A DNA stretch of 64,000 nt from Thauera sp. JM12B12 (GCF_039614725.1 NZ_CP154859.1:1612001-1676000), one strand, 5' to 3'; shown: positions 1 through 13,548, counted from the first letter of the stretch. Notes: a model not told the origin generated them from the sequence alone. Translations and numbers: made by a program.

Positions 1-393
1 CTCGAGCGCCTGCGCGCCATCGGCTGCCCGCTCTCGATCGACGACTATGGCACCGGCTACTCCTCGCTGTCCTATCTGCGCCAGATGCCGGTGCAGGAGA
101 TGAAGATCGACCGCAGCTTCGTGATGAACCTGCTCACCCAGCGTGATGACGAGATCATCGTGCGGTCGACGATCGAGCTTGCCCACAACATGGGCCTGGT
201 GGTGACCGCGGAAGGCGTGGAGACCGAGGCCGTGCTGCGCCGTCTGGGCGAGCTTGGCTGCGACCTCGTCCAGGGCTACTTCATCGGCAAGCCGATGGCC
301 GCATCCGACCTGGAGGGCTGGATGGAGCGCTCGCCGTGGGCGCGCGCCGGGTATCACCGCCAGCCCCGCGAGACCGCCCCGATGCACGCCTGA
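1..393 (+). CDS. EAL-domain c-di-GMP phosphodiesterase, C-terminal fragment
   Basis: Only the last 130 codons are in the window; the gene begins to the left and ends at TGA 391-393. The fragment carries late EAL-domain motifs in order: DDYGTGYSSL, KIDRSF, the AEGVET block and QGYFIGKP. EAL domains hydrolyse the second messenger cyclic di-GMP; the GTGYSS loop and the Lys of KIDRSF belong to the active-site region. Whether a GGDEF, PAS or sensor domain precedes it cannot be seen. The tail after QGYFIGKP is short and ends about 25 residues later, so nothing follows the EAL domain. Activity cannot be judged because the EAL signature itself lies off the edge. Confidence 0.93.
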   Translation, partial: LERLRAIGCPLSIDDYGTGYSSLSYLRQMPVQEMKIDRSFVMNLLTQRDDEIIVRSTIELAHNMGLVVTAEGVETEAVLRRLGELGCDLVQGYFIGKPMAASDLEGWMERSPWARAGYHRQPRETAPMHA

Positions 394-562
394 TGCGTTC
401 CCCGCCCGCGTCCCCGGACTAGGGAAAACGTGGGTAGCCCGCGCTCGCCGCGCTGCCTATCCTTTCTGCTTGTTCCACGGTGACGCGATACGGATAGCCG
501 CCACGCCGACCGTCGGAGTGCGCCGATCGCCTTGCCGTCTTGTTGATCAACGAGGGGGCGAC

Positions 563-3500
563 ATGGAAAAGACAGAACAGATCCGGCTGGCCGCAAACGT
601 GAGCGCGGTGGTCGAGCAGATCGCCGCGCGCCTGCCGGCGGAGCAGGCGAAGGCGGTGAGCGCGTTCGCGACGCGATTCTTCGCCCAGGTCGATCAGGAG
701 GACCTCGAGGCGCTGTCCGTATCGGACCTCTACGGCGCCGTGCTCAGCCAGTGGCACTTCATCGCCCGCCGCGCCGGCGGCAGCGTGGTGCGCGTCTTCA
801 ATCCGCGCCTCGACGAGAACGGCTGGGAGTCTGCCCACACGGTGGTCGAGATCGTCGGCGACGACATGCCCTTCCTGGTCGACTCGGTCACCATGGAGAT
901 CAACCGCCAGGGGCTCACGCTGCACCTGATCATTCATCCGGTGCTGCGCGTGGCGCGCGACCGGGATGGTCAGCTGTTGCGGCTGGCGGAGGCGGGCGAC
1001 GCCGACGCTCGCAGCGAATCGGTGATGCATCTCGAAGTCGACCGCCGCACCGACCAGGCCGACCTCAAGGCGCTGCGCGAGGGGCTCGAGCGCGTGCTCG
1101 CCGACGTACGCGCAGCGGTCGGCGACTGGCCGCGCATGCGCGAGCGCATGCAGGAGATCATCGCCGACATCGACGCCATCCCGGCCGCGGTTGACGCCGA
1201 GGAGCGCGCCGAGGCGCGCGCCTTCCTGGAGTGGCTGGCCAACGACAACTTCGTCCTTCTGGGTTGCCGGGACTACGACCTCGTCAGCAGCGAGGAGGGC
1301 AACGAACTGCGCGTCGTCACCGGCTCCGGACTTGGGCTGTTGCAGGGCGATGGCGAAGCCGGGCAGTCGCGCTCCTTCGCCGCGCTGCCGCCGCAGCTCA
1401 GGGCCCAGGCGCACGTGCCGGGCGTGCTGACGATCACCAAGTCGAACACGCGCTCGACTGTTCACCGGCCCGCCTATCTCGACTTTCTGGGCGTCAAGCG
1501 CTACGACGCCGACGGTCGGGTGTGTGGCGAGCGCCGGGTGATCGGCCTGCTCGCCTCCACCGCATACGGCACCACGCCGGCGCAGATTCCGCTGCTGCGG
1601 CGCAAGGTCGCCGCCGTGATCGAGCGCGCCGGACTCCCGCCGGGCGGGCACGCGGCCAAGACGCTGCAGACCATCATCGAGCGCTATCCGCGCGACGAGC
1701 TGTTCCAGATCGGCACCGACGAGCTGTTCAACCACGTGATGGGCATCCTCCGCCTCGGCGAGCGTCTGCGCACGCGGCTGTTCGTGCGCTGCGACCCCTT
1801 CGCGCGCTTCGTTTCCTGCCTCGTCTATGTGCCGCGCGAGCACTACAACACCGACCAGCGCAAGCGCATGCAGGCCGTGCTGATGGAGGCCTTCAACGGC
1901 TCCTCTTCCGAGTTCGACGTGCAGTTCTCCGATTCGGCGCTCGCCCGCATCCTGATCACCGTGCGCACCCAGGACTCGACGATCCCGCCCTTCGACGCAC
2001 GCGAGCTCGAGCAGCGCCTCGTGCGCGCCTCGCGGCGCTGGGAGGACGAGCTGCAGCAGGCGCTCGTCGAGCAGTGCGGCGAGGAGCGCGGCCTGCTGCT
2101 GATGCGGCGCTATGGCGGCGGCTTTCCGGCGGGCTATCGCGAGGATTACTCGCCGCGCATGGCGGTGTTCGACATCGAGCAGATGGAGGCGCTCGCCGAT
2201 GGCGATGCGCTCGGACTCAACCTCTACGTGCCGCTCGAGGCGCCGGCCGGGCGGCTCAACCTGCGCCTGTACCGGCTGGATGCGCCGGTGCCGCTGTCGC
2301 AGAGCCTGCCGATGCTCGAGAAGATGGGCGTGAAGGTGATGGACGAGCGCCCTTCCGATATCCAGCGCCAGGACGGACGGACGGTTTGGCTGCATGACTT
2401 CGGGCTGCATTTCGCCGGTGCGGAGAACCTCGACATCCATGCGCTGCGGCCGCTGTTCCAGGACGCCTTCCTGCGCGCCTGGCGAGGCGAGGTCGAGAAC
2501 GACGACTTCAACCGCCTCGTGCTCCTCGCCGGTCTGTCGTGGCGCGAGGTGAGTGTGCTGCGCGGCTACGCCCGTTACATGCGCCAGGCCGCGTTCACGT
2601 TCAGCCTCGCCTACATGGAGCAGACGCTGGCAGCGTATCCGAAGCTCGCGCGCGCCTTGTTCGAGCTCTTCCGCACGCGCTTCGATCCTGCGCTCGCCGG
2701 CGAGCGCGAAGACTCGTGCGCGGGTCAGGTGGCGGCGATCGAGGCCGAGCTCAACAACGTCGCCAACCTCGACGAAGACCGCATCCTGCGCCAGTTCCTG
2801 GCGATGATACAGGCGACCCTGCGTACCAACTGGTTCCAGCGTGGCAAGGACGGCGCGCCCAAGCCCTACGTCTCGTTCAAGTTCTCGCCCGCGCGGATCC
2901 CGAACCTGCCGCAGCCGCTGCCGATGTTCGAGATCTTCGTCTATTCGCCGCGCTTCGAGGGGGTGCATCTGCGCGGCGGCAAGGTCGCGCGCGGCGGCCT
3001 GCGCTGGTCGGACCGCATGGAGGACTTTCGCACCGAGATCCTCGGCCTGGTGAAGGCGCAGATCGTCAAGAACGCGGTGATCGTGCCGGTGGGCTCCAAG
3101 GGCGGCTTCGTGGTCAAGTGCCCGCCCGCGGAGGGCGGGCGCGAGGCGCTGCTGGCCGAGGGCGTGGCCTGCTACCGCAACTTCCTGCGCGGCCTGCTCG
3201 ACCTCACCGACAACCTGGTGCAGGGGGCGGTGGTGCCGCCAGCCGACGTGGTGCGCCACGACGAGGACGACCCTTATCTGGTGGTCGCCGCCGACAAGGG
3301 CACGGCGAGCTTCTCCGACTACGCCAACGAGGTTTCCGCCGAGTACGGCTTCTGGCTTGGCGACGCCTTCGCCTCGGGCGGTTCGGTGGGCTACGACCAC
3401 AAGAAGATGGGCATCACCGCGCGCGGGGCCTGGGAGGCGGTCAAGCGCCACTTCCGCGAGATGGGCAAGAACATCCAGGACGAGCCGTTCACCGCAGCCG

Positions 3501-5380
3501 GCGTGGGCGACATGTCGGGCGACGTGTTCGGCAACGGCATGTTGCTGTCGAAGCAGACGCGGCTGATCGCGGCCTTCGATCACCGCCACATCTTCATCGA
3601 TCCCGATCCCGATCCGGCGCGCTCTTGGGAGGAGCGCGCGCGCATCTTCGCGCTCCCGCGTTCGAGCTGGGAGGACTACGACAAGTCGCTGATCTCGGCC
3701 GGTGGCGGCGTGTGGCCGCGCAGCGCGAAGTCGATCAAGCTCTCGCCCGAGATGCGTACGGCGCTCGACACCCAGGCCGAGAAGCTGACGCCGACCGAGC
3801 TCATCCGCGCCATCCTCACCGCACCGGTCGAGCTGCTCTACAACGGCGGCATCGGCACCTACGTCAAGGCGGCGTCTGAGACCGACGCCGCGGTCGGCGA
3901 CCGCGCCAACGATGCGGTGCGCGTCAATGGCGGCGATCTGCGCTGCAAGGTCCTTGGAGAAGGCGGCAACCTCGGTGCCACCCAGCTCGGCCGCATCGAG
4001 TTCGCACTCAAGGGCGGGCGGGTCAATACCGACGCCATCGACAACTCCGGCGGCGTGGACTGCTCCGATCATGAGGTCAATATCAAGATCCTGCTCGGCG
4101 GGGTGGTGGCAGAGGGCGAGCTGACGATGAAGCAGCGCAACCAGCTGCTCGCCGACATGACCGACGAGGTCGCTGCGCTGGTGCTGCGCGACAACTACGC
4201 GCAGACGCAGATCCTGTCGGTGACGCGGGCGCGCGGCCTGGCGCTGCTCGACGAGCAGGCCGACTTCATGCGCCGCCTGGCGCACGCCGGTCGGCTCAAC
4301 CGCAAGCTCGAGTTCCTGCCGATGGACGAGGAGATCGTCGAGCGCAAGGCGGCGCGCATCGGGCTTGCCAACCCCGAGCTCGCGGTGCTGCTGGCCTACA
4401 GCAAGATCGAACTCTATGACGAGGTGCTGGCCTCCGACGTCCCCGATGATCCCTACATCCGCAGCGCGCTCGAGCGCTACTTCCCGGTGCCGCTGCGCCA
4501 GCGCTTCGCGCCCCAGATCCAGGCGCATCCGCTGCGCCGCGAGATCATCTCGACCCACGTCATCAACAGCATGATCAACCGCGTCGGCCCGACCTTCGTG
4601 CATCGCCTGAAGGGGGAGGTCGGTGCGGCCGCGGCCGACATCGTGCGCGCCTACATGGCCACGCGCGAGGTGTTCGGGCTGGTGTCGGTGTGGCAGGAGA
4701 TCGAGGCGCTCGACAACCGCATCGACAACGCGGTGCAGACCGAACTGATCATGGAGTCGGGGCGGCTGGTGCAGCGCGGAACGCTGTGGTTCCTGCGCCA
4801 GCGCCGCTGGCTCGCGGACCTGCAGGCGACGCTGGCGCACTTCTCGCCGGGGGTGGCGGCGCTCGCCGAGCGTCTGGGCGAATACGTGGCGCCGGCCTAC
4901 CGCAGCGAACTCGAGGCGTCGGTCGCGCGCCGGGTGGAACAAGGCGTGCCGGAGGCGCTCGCGCGCCGGGTGGCCGCGCTCGACGAGCTCTATTCCGCGC
5001 TCGACCTGGTGGAGATCGCGGCCGAGAGCGGGCGCGACGAGGCGGTGGTGGCGCGGGTGTACTTCGCTCTCGGCGGCGAACTCGACCTCCACTGGCTCGG
5101 CGCCCAGATCTCCGCCCTGCCGGCGGAGACGCGCTGGCAGAACCTGGCGCGCGGCGCGCTGCGTACGGATCTGTCGGCACTCGCCCGCACGCTCGCGGGC
5201 GAGGCGATCCGTCTGGCACCGGCGGGCGGCGAGGTCGAGGAGATGCTCGGCGCCTGGCGCGAGCGGGGCGCTCTCGCGATCGAACGCTATCGCCATCTGC
5301 TCGGCGAGATCCGCGCGGCTCAGAGCATCGACCTGGCAATGGTGTCGGTCCTGCTGCGCGAACTGCGCGGGATGGCTTGA
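563..5380 (+). CDS. NAD-specific glutamate dehydrogenase, large (about 180 kDa) type
   Basis: The predicted product is 1605 residues, the usual size of the large NAD-GDH class (GdhB/GdhZ in other proteobacteria), which converts glutamate to 2-oxoglutarate and ammonia for catabolism. ATG 563 is chosen because it follows a purine-rich GAGGGGG ribosome site; the open frame extends further left without family-like sequence. The long N-terminal region is the regulatory part typical of this class. The catalytic core near the middle shows GSKGGFVVK and DMSGDVFGNGM, the dehydrogenase and nucleotide-binding signatures. The gene stands alone: 169 bases separate it from the EAL gene and 127 from pyrG. 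No frame damage is seen. Confidence 0.96.
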   Translation: MEKTEQIRLAANVSAVVEQIAARLPAEQAKAVSAFATRFFAQVDQEDLEALSVSDLYGAVLSQWHFIARRAGGSVVRVFNPRLDENGWESAHTVVEIVGDDMPFLVDSVTMEINRQGLTLHLIIHPVLRVARDRDGQLLRLAEAGDADARSESVMHLEVDRRTDQADLKALREGLERVLADVRAAVGDWPRMRERMQEIIADIDAIPAAVDAEERAEARAFLEWLANDNFVLLGCRDYDLVSSEEGNELRVVTGSGLGLLQGDGEAGQSRSFAALPPQLRAQAHVPGVLTITKSNTRSTVHRPAYLDFLGVKRYDADGRVCGERRVIGLLASTAYGTTPAQIPLLRRKVAAVIERAGLPPGGHAAKTLQTIIERYPRDELFQIGTDELFNHVMGILRLGERLRTRLFVRCDPFARFVSCLVYVPREHYNTDQRKRMQAVLMEAFNGSSSEFDVQFSDSALARILITVRTQDSTIPPFDARELEQRLVRASRRWEDELQQALVEQCGEERGLLLMRRYGGGFPAGYREDYSPRMAVFDIEQMEALADGDALGLNLYVPLEAPAGRLNLRLYRLDAPVPLSQSLPMLEKMGVKVMDERPSDIQRQDGRTVWLHDFGLHFAGAENLDIHALRPLFQDAFLRAWRGEVENDDFNRLVLLAGLSWREVSVLRGYARYMRQAAFTFSLAYMEQTLAAYPKLARALFELFRTRFDPALAGEREDSCAGQVAAIEAELNNVANLDEDRILRQFLAMIQATLRTNWFQRGKDGAPKPYVSFKFSPARIPNLPQPLPMFEIFVYSPRFEGVHLRGGKVARGGLRWSDRMEDFRTEILGLVKAQIVKNAVIVPVGSKGGFVVKCPPAEGGREALLAEGVACYRNFLRGLLDLTDNLVQGAVVPPADVVRHDEDDPYLVVAADKGTASFSDYANEVSAEYGFWLGDAFASGGSVGYDHKKMGITARGAWEAVKRHFREMGKNIQDEPFTAAGVGDMSGDVFGNGMLLSKQTRLIAAFDHRHIFIDPDPDPARSWEERARIFALPRSSWEDYDKSLISAGGGVWPRSAKSIKLSPEMRTALDTQAEKLTPTELIRAILTAPVELLYNGGIGTYVKAASETDAAVGDRANDAVRVNGGDLRCKVLGEGGNLGATQLGRIEFALKGGRVNTDAIDNSGGVDCSDHEVNIKILLGGVVAEGELTMKQRNQLLADMTDEVAALVLRDNYAQTQILSVTRARGLALLDEQADFMRRLAHAGRLNRKLEFLPMDEEIVERKAARIGLANPELAVLLAYSKIELYDEVLASDVPDDPYIRSALERYFPVPLRQRFAPQIQAHPLRREIISTHVINSMINRVGPTFVHRLKGEVGAAAADIVRAYMATREVFGLVSVWQEIEALDNRIDNAVQTELIMESGRLVQRGTLWFLRQRRWLADLQATLAHFSPGVAALAERLGEYVAPAYRSELEASVARRVEQGVPEALARRVAALDELYSALDLVEIAAESGRDEAVVARVYFALGGELDLHWLGAQISALPAETRWQNLARGALRTDLSALARTLAGEAIRLAPAGGEVEEMLGAWRERGALAIERYRHLLGEIRAAQSIDLAMVSVLLRELRGMA

Positions 5381-5456
5381 TCGGGGCGGCGGGCGGCGTC
5401 GGCCGCGGACGGCAGGTCCGTTCCCCGCCGACGCCGCTCGCCGGGTCGCCTGCTGA

Positions 5457-7996
<2,540 letters not shown>

Positions 7997-8116
7997 TAAC
8001 GCGTTGTGGGTGCGGCGACACACGTGAAGGCGAATGAGCCGTATCGCGTCGGCCATCACCTGCTCGGCGGCTGCGCGACTAGCCTTCGTGGTCGCAGCGC
8101 TGCCGGCGGCGGGCTG

Positions 8117-8190
8117 GCTGTGGGAGCGGGCTTGCCCGCGAACATCACAGCCTCGATCGCCGCTTTCGCGTGCCAGCCCGCTCCCACAGC
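8117..8190. repeat. REP-like inverted repeat doublet upstream of eno
   Basis: Two copies of a GTGGGAGCGGGCTTG-type sequence face each other. Bases 8117-8132 and 8175-8190 are perfect 16-base inverted repeats, separated by 42 bases. A second copy of the same element lies just after eno (9600-9654). The core closely resembles REP sequences of Pseudomonas putida (recalled from general knowledge, not searched). REP doublets act as mRNA stabilisers, gyrase or IHF sites, or transcription buffers, and are moved by TnpA-REP transposases; no such transposase is in the window. The 252-base kdsA-eno gap holds nothing else recognisable apart from the eno ribosome site. Confidence 0.85.
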
Positions 8191-8194
8191 GTGA

Positions 8195-9532
<1,338 letters not shown>

Positions 9533-9540
9533 TGCGTGGC

Positions 9541-9578
9541 ACCCAGAGGGCCGATGCCCGAGCATCGGCCCTGTGGGT
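9541..9578. other. Strong hairpin directly after eno
   Basis: Eight bases after the enolase stop, AGGGCCGATGC (9547-9557) pairs perfectly with 9562-9572 around a four-base loop, and a further five pairs (9541-9545 with 9574-9578) extend it past one mismatch. There is no T-run on either side, so it is more likely a 3-prime mRNA stabiliser or a Rho-assisted end than a classical intrinsic terminator. Confidence 0.7.
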
Positions 9579-9599
9579 GCGCTGAGCTCACATTCGCGG

Positions 9600-9654
9600 G
9601 CAAGCCCGCTCCCACGGCATGCCCATGCATGCGGTCCCGTGGGAGCGGGCTTGC
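9600..9654. repeat. REP-like inverted repeat doublet downstream of eno
   Basis: Bases 9600-9617 and 9637-9654 are perfect 18-base inverted repeats around a 19-base spacer. They carry the same GTGGGAGCGGGCTTG core as the doublet at 8117-8190, here in the opposite arm order. The element lies between the eno hairpin and ftsB. Confidence 0.85.
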
Positions 9655-9711
9655 GCGCGATTGCCGCCGCCGATCCCGACCCGTTCAATTCTCGAGCCTG
9701 ATTCCCGTCCG

Positions 9712-9984
9712 ATGCGCTGGCCGATCCTGATCCTGATTGCTCTCGTCATCCTGCTGCAGTACCCGCTGTGGCTGGGCAAGGGCGGCTGGCTGCGCGTATG
9801 GGAGGTCGATCGCCAGTTGCAGGCCCAGCGCGACGAGAACCTGCGTCTCGAGCAGCGCAACGCCGGCCTCGCAGCCGAGGTGAATGACCTCAAGTCGGGC
9901 AACGAGGCGATCGAGGAGCGCGCACGCTTCGAGCTCGGCTTGACCAAGCAGGGCGAGATCTTCGTCCAGACCCCGCAGCGCTGA
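9712..9984 (+). CDS. ftsB: Cell division protein FtsB
   Basis: A 90-residue bitopic inner-membrane protein. It has a short cytoplasmic start (MRW), one transmembrane helix (about residues 4-20), then a periplasmic coiled coil with heptad-like Leu/Glu/Arg spacing, ending in the family-typical [16 protein letters not shown]. FtsB binds FtsL and FtsQ in the divisome and helps activate septal peptidoglycan synthesis. ATG 9712 is preferred over an upstream ATG at 9619 because the extra 31 codons would be translated through the REP element and do not look like protein. The position after eno is the usual one in proteobacteria. The stop lies two bases from the convergent NlpC/P60 gene. Confidence 0.93.
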   Translation: MRWPILILIALVILLQYPLWLGKGGWLRVWEVDRQLQAQRDENLRLEQRNAGLAAEVNDLKSGNEAIEERARFELGLTKQGEIFVQTPQR

Positions 9985-9985
9985 T

Positions 9986-10510
9986 TCAGTTGCTCGCCAG
10001 GAGGGTGCGCGCGCCGTCGATGCGCTGCGCGAAATAGCGGTTGTCCAGGCGTTCGACGCGAACGCGGCCCCGGCTCGACGGCGCATGCACGAAGCGACCG
10101 TCGCCGATGTAGATGCCCATGTGCGAATGCCTGCGCTTGAGGGTGTTGAAGAACACCAGGTCGCCCGGGCGCAACGCGTCCACGTCGATCGGGCGGGTGC
10201 GGTCGGCAATCTGCGCGGCGTTGTGCGGCAGCTTGCGGCCGCTGATGTTCTCCACGATGTAGGCCACCATGCCGCTGCAGTCGAGCCCGGCTTCCGGATT
10301 GCGGCCGCCGAAGCGATAGCCGGTATCGAGCAGGCCGAGCGCAAAGAGCACCATCTCCTGCGTCTGATGCTCGCCTTCGAGCGAGAAGAACGGGCCGCTG
10401 GGCGCAGCGACCGGTGCCGGCGGCTGAGTGCTGACCACGGGTGGGGTGGTGCTGCAGCCGGACAGGAGCGACGTGACCGCGACTGCGACGGCCAGCATCG
10501 TCAGGCGCAT
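9986..10510 (-). CDS. NlpC/P60 family lipoprotein (C40 cysteine peptidase)
   Basis: The predicted 174-residue lipoprotein has a signal peptide ending in the lipobox LSGC, followed by a low-complexity linker and an NlpC/P60 domain. The catalytic Cys is in GLDCSGMV; His lies in the RHSHMGIYIGDGRFVHA block. Such enzymes cleave peptide bonds in the peptidoglycan stem. I start at the Met of MRLTMLAVAV (10510) because it gives a canonical lipoprotein signal; the frame stays open to 10657. The 278 bases between this start and the next leftward gene end (10789) hold no other convincing gene. Confidence 0.88.
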   Translation of the reverse strand: MRLTMLAVAVAVTSLLSGCSTTPPVVSTQPPAPVAAPSGPFFSLEGEHQTQEMVLFALGLLDTGYRFGGRNPEAGLDCSGMVAYIVENISGRKLPHNAAQIADRTRPIDVDALRPGDLVFFNTLKRRHSHMGIYIGDGRFVHAPSSRGRVRVERLDNRYFAQRIDGARTLLASN

Positions 10511-10788
10511 GGCGCGCGGTGGCGCTGCGGGCGCGCCGCGGCAGGGTGTGTGAGGCGGCGACCAGACCGTGAGGTTCATGGCGGGTGCGAGCACGTGCTC
10601 GATGACGGGCGAAAAATAGATTTGTGCCAGCGTATCCCAGAGCACTGCTGTGTGCAAGGTTCGACGCTAAATCAGTCGTTTGCCGCGTTTTTCTCGAAAT
10701 CGCGTGAAGCCAGAGCGGGCGCAGGGGAGGTGTGCGCCCGGCGCGTCGGCGACGGCCGGAAGGCGTCGCGCGCGTGGCCGGGGGCGTG

Positions 10789-11496
10789 TCAATCGACCAG
10801 TTCGATCCGTCCGCTCACATGCACCGACACCTGGCTCTCGCCACCCTCGAGCGGGGCCGACGCCTCGGCCGCCATGGCGGCTGCCGCACGCATGCGCGGC
10901 ATCGGTGGCTGGAAGCCCGAATGGCCGACGGACAGATGGGCGATGCGGTGCTTGCGGCCGAGCGCGCCCGCGATCAGCGCGGCGCGCTGTTCGAATGCCT
11001 GCAGCGCGTCCACGGTGGCCTCGTCGATGGCCTTGCGACGGGTCTCGGGGGCGGGCTGCATGTTGATGTGCGCGAGGGCGAGGGAGGACTGGAGTTCGCC
11101 TACGAGCTCGGACATGGCCGGCAGATTGCGGCTCTCGAGCGCGATCTCCGAACGCATTCGCCAGCCGGTGATCCGGCCCTTGCCATCCTGCGCATACACA
11201 GGCCAGGTCGAGGTGTTGCCGGACTGAACCTTGATCTCGCTGCGGGCGCGGGCGATGTCGAGTGCGGCGGCGATCTCGCGGTTGACCTCGCGTGCGACCG
11301 CAGCCGGGTTGGGGCCGTTGCGCTCGACGTAGAGGACCGCGGTGGCGAGGTCGTTGACCGCCGCCTTGCTCGCTTCGGCGGAGAGTTCGATGGTGGTGGC
11401 CGCGGACTGCGGCGTGTGTTCGGCCGCGCCTGCGGGCGCGGTGGCGAACAGCATCGACGCGCAGAGCAGGGCGAGGGCGCGCGGGACGATGCGCAT
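10789..11496 (-). CDS. SIMPL domain (DUF541) periplasmic protein
   Basis: The 235-residue product has a Sec signal peptide (cleavage near APAGAAEH) and then a SIMPL/DUF541 domain, recognisable from the TTIELSAEASKAAVNDLATA start, paired beta-alpha repeats and the late VSVHVSGRIELVD strand. SIMPL proteins are periplasmic or outer-membrane-associated oligomers of poorly defined function, linked in some species to oxidative stress. The start overlaps the stop of the upstream carbonic-anhydrase-like gene by one base (TGATG on the minus strand), so the two are translationally coupled. Confidence 0.85.
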   Translation of the reverse strand: MRIVPRALALLCASMLFATAPAGAAEHTPQSAATTIELSAEASKAAVNDLATAVLYVERNGPNPAAVAREVNREIAAALDIARARSEIKVQSGNTSTWPVYAQDGKGRITGWRMRSEIALESRNLPAMSELVGELQSSLALAHINMQPAPETRRKAIDEATVDALQAFEQRAALIAGALGRKHRIAHLSVGHSGFQPPMPRMRAAAAMAAEASAPLEGGESQVSVHVSGRIELVD

Positions 11497-12056
11497 CAGG
11501 GGGTTTCCTTGCGGATCACGCTCGCGGGCTCGAGCGCACACAGCGATTGCTCGTACTGGCGGGCGTTGTCGATGTAGTGTTGGGCGTTCCACTTCAGGTG
11601 CACGACTTCGGCGTCGGTCAGCGTGCGGATGACGCGGCCGGGCGAGCCGACGACCAGCGAGCGGTCGGGGATCACCTTGCCTTCCGGGATCAGCGCGTTG
11701 GCGCCGATGATGCATTCCTTGCCGATCACCGCCTTGTTCAGGATCACCGCGTTGATGCCGATCAGGCTGCCGTCGCCGATGGTGCACCCGTGCAGCATCG
11801 CCATGTGGCCGACGGTGACGCCGCTGCCGATCGTGAGCGGGACGCCCTCGTCGTTGTGCAGCACCGAACCGTCCTGGATGTTGGTGTCGTCACCGATGGT
11901 GATCGGGTCGTTGTCGCCGCGCATCACCACGTTGTACCAGACGCTCACGTTGCGTCCGGCGTGGACTGCTCCGACCACCGTCGCGTTGTGCGCGATCCAG
12001 CTTCCTTCTCCGAAGCTGGGCTTGCGGTCGCCAAGGGCAAAGATGCTCATGCTCAT
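11496..12056 (-). CDS. Gamma-carbonic-anhydrase family protein (YrdA/CaiE type)
   Basis: A 186-residue left-handed beta-helix protein built of hexapeptide repeats. The gamma-class metal-binding pattern is present: a His in SVLHNDEG and two in VGHMAMLHG. Members bind zinc at the trimer interface; many such proteobacterial proteins have weak or no measured carbonic anhydrase activity, so the reaction is uncertain. Two in-frame ATGs six bases apart (12056 and 12050) are equally possible starts; GCGAGA lies just upstream. It is the first gene of a two-gene leftward unit with the SIMPL gene. The 169 bases to the divergent rlmJ carry the promoters of both. Confidence 0.93.
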   Translation of the reverse strand: MSMSIFALGDRKPSFGEGSWIAHNATVVGAVHAGRNVSVWYNVVMRGDNDPITIGDDTNIQDGSVLHNDEGVPLTIGSGVTVGHMAMLHGCTIGDGSLIGINAVILNKAVIGKECIIGANALIPEGKVIPDRSLVVGSPGRVIRTLTDAEVVHLKWNAQHYIDNARQYEQSLCALEPASVIRKETP

Positions 12057-12225
12057 TCTCGCTTTGTATTTTTGTCGCCGGTCGGTCGCGGCGGTCGGGG
12101 CGCGCATCATAACAACTGCGGTGCAGCATGGAAACACTGCGATCCCGTGCAATGTGGCTGATCTGCCAAGGGTTTTGTGCGGTGGCCGGCGGTGCTACGA
12201 TGCCGGCCGCTATCGGAAAACCTTC

Positions 12226-13071
12226 ATGCTCAGCTATCGCCACGCCTTCCATGCCGGCAACCATGCCGACGTGCTCAAGCACCTCGTGCTGCTCGAACTG
12301 CTCGACTACTACAACCGCAAGGACAAGCCCTGGCATTACATCGACACCCATGCCGGCGGCGGGTGCTACGCGCTCGACAGCGAGCAGGCGGACAAGACCG
12401 CGGAGGCGGTCGACGGCGTGGGCCGGCTGTGGGGCCGGGAGGACGCACCGCCGGCGGTGGCCAACTATCTCGCCGCGGTGGGGCAGTTCAACCCGCATGG
12501 CAGGCTGCTGTTCTACCCGGGGTCGCCGGCGCTGGCGATGACGCGCGCGCGGCTGCAGGACCGGCTGCGCCTGTTCGAACTGCATCCTGCCGACTTCGAG
12601 TCCTTGTCGCGCACCTTCGCCGGTGAGCAGGAACGCGTGCAGGTGCGACGCAGCGACGGTTTCGGCGCGCTCAAGTCCCTGTTGCCGCCGCCCTCGCGGC
12701 GCGCGGTGGTGCTGATCGATCCACCCTACGAGCTCAAGGAGGACTATCGGCGGGTGGTCGATACGGTGCGCGATGCGATGCGGCGGTTTCCGACCGGCAC
12801 CTTCGTCGTGTGGTATCCGATGCTCGCCCGTCCCGAGGCCCGGGGGCTGCCCGATCGCCTCGCCGAGCTCGGCGCCGAGAGCTGGCTGGACGTGCGGCTC
12901 GCCGTACGCAAGCCGCCGCGCGACGGTCTCGGCATGTTCGGCAGCGGGGTCTACGTGATCAATCCGCCCTGGCTGCTCCCGCAGCGGCTCGAGGCCGCCC
13001 TGGCGTGGCTGAGTGCCCGCCTCGCCGTGGACGAGGGCGCCGGCTTCGACCTGGAGCATCACATCGAATGA
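12226..13071 (+). CDS. rlmJ: 23S rRNA (adenine(2030)-N6)-methyltransferase
   Basis: The 281-residue SAM-dependent methyltransferase modifies A2030 of 23S rRNA. It opens with the family hallmark MLSYRHAFHAGNHADVLKH, has a SAM-site region around THAGGGCYAL, and the N6-adenine catalytic motif DPPY within VVLIDPPYELKEDY. Length equals the E. coli enzyme. The stop overlaps the next gene's ATG (ATGA), indicating coupling to the MazG-like gene. Confidence 0.96.
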   Translation: MLSYRHAFHAGNHADVLKHLVLLELLDYYNRKDKPWHYIDTHAGGGCYALDSEQADKTAEAVDGVGRLWGREDAPPAVANYLAAVGQFNPHGRLLFYPGSPALAMTRARLQDRLRLFELHPADFESLSRTFAGEQERVQVRRSDGFGALKSLLPPPSRRAVVLIDPPYELKEDYRRVVDTVRDAMRRFPTGTFVVWYPMLARPEARGLPDRLAELGAESWLDVRLAVRKPPRDGLGMFGSGVYVINPPWLLPQRLEAALAWLSARLAVDEGAGFDLEHHIE

Positions 13072-13460
13072 GCGAGCGGCGCTTGGATGAACGGGGCGCA
13101 GCGCCCGACGCGCTGGCCGAACTGCGCGATGCCTTGCGCGCGTTTGCCGCCGAGCGCGACTGGGAGCGCTTCCACACGCCCAAGAACCTGGCGATGGCGC
13201 TCTCCGGCGAGGCGGGCGAGCTGATCGAGCACTTCCAGTGGCTGAGCGCGGAGCAGTCGGCGGCGCTCGATGCGACGACGCGCGAAGCCGTCGCCCTGGA
13301 GATGGCCGACGTGCTGCTCTATCTCGTGCGCCTGGCCGACGTTCTCGAGGTCGATCTCGCCGCCGCCGCACGGCGCAAGATCGCGATCAACGCACAGCGC
13401 TACCCGGCGGCGCTGGCACGCGGGCGCGCCGACAAGTACGACCGGCTTCAAGAACCCTGA
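13068..13460 (+). CDS. MazG-like nucleotide pyrophosphohydrolase
   Basis: A 130-residue all-alpha NTP pyrophosphohydrolase. The metal-binding pattern is EAGE within ALSGEAGELIEHFQW, followed by EMAD in EMADVLLYLVRLAD, the EXXE...EXXD signature of the MazG/dCTPase superfamily. Such enzymes clean non-canonical or excess (d)NTPs to monophosphates. The size and single domain match the RS21-C6 or iMazG branch rather than full-length MazG; the true substrate cannot be told from sequence. It is translationally coupled to rlmJ. Confidence 0.9.
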   Translation: MSERRLDERGAAPDALAELRDALRAFAAERDWERFHTPKNLAMALSGEAGELIEHFQWLSAEQSAALDATTREAVALEMADVLLYLVRLADVLEVDLAAAARRKIAINAQRYPAALARGRADKYDRLQEP

Positions 13461-13548
13461 GCGCAATGAGCGGTTCCGCGCATGTGCGCATTGGGTCGCT
13501 GCAATTTTTCTGAAACAATATCGACTTTCGTACCTTCGGATTCCCAAC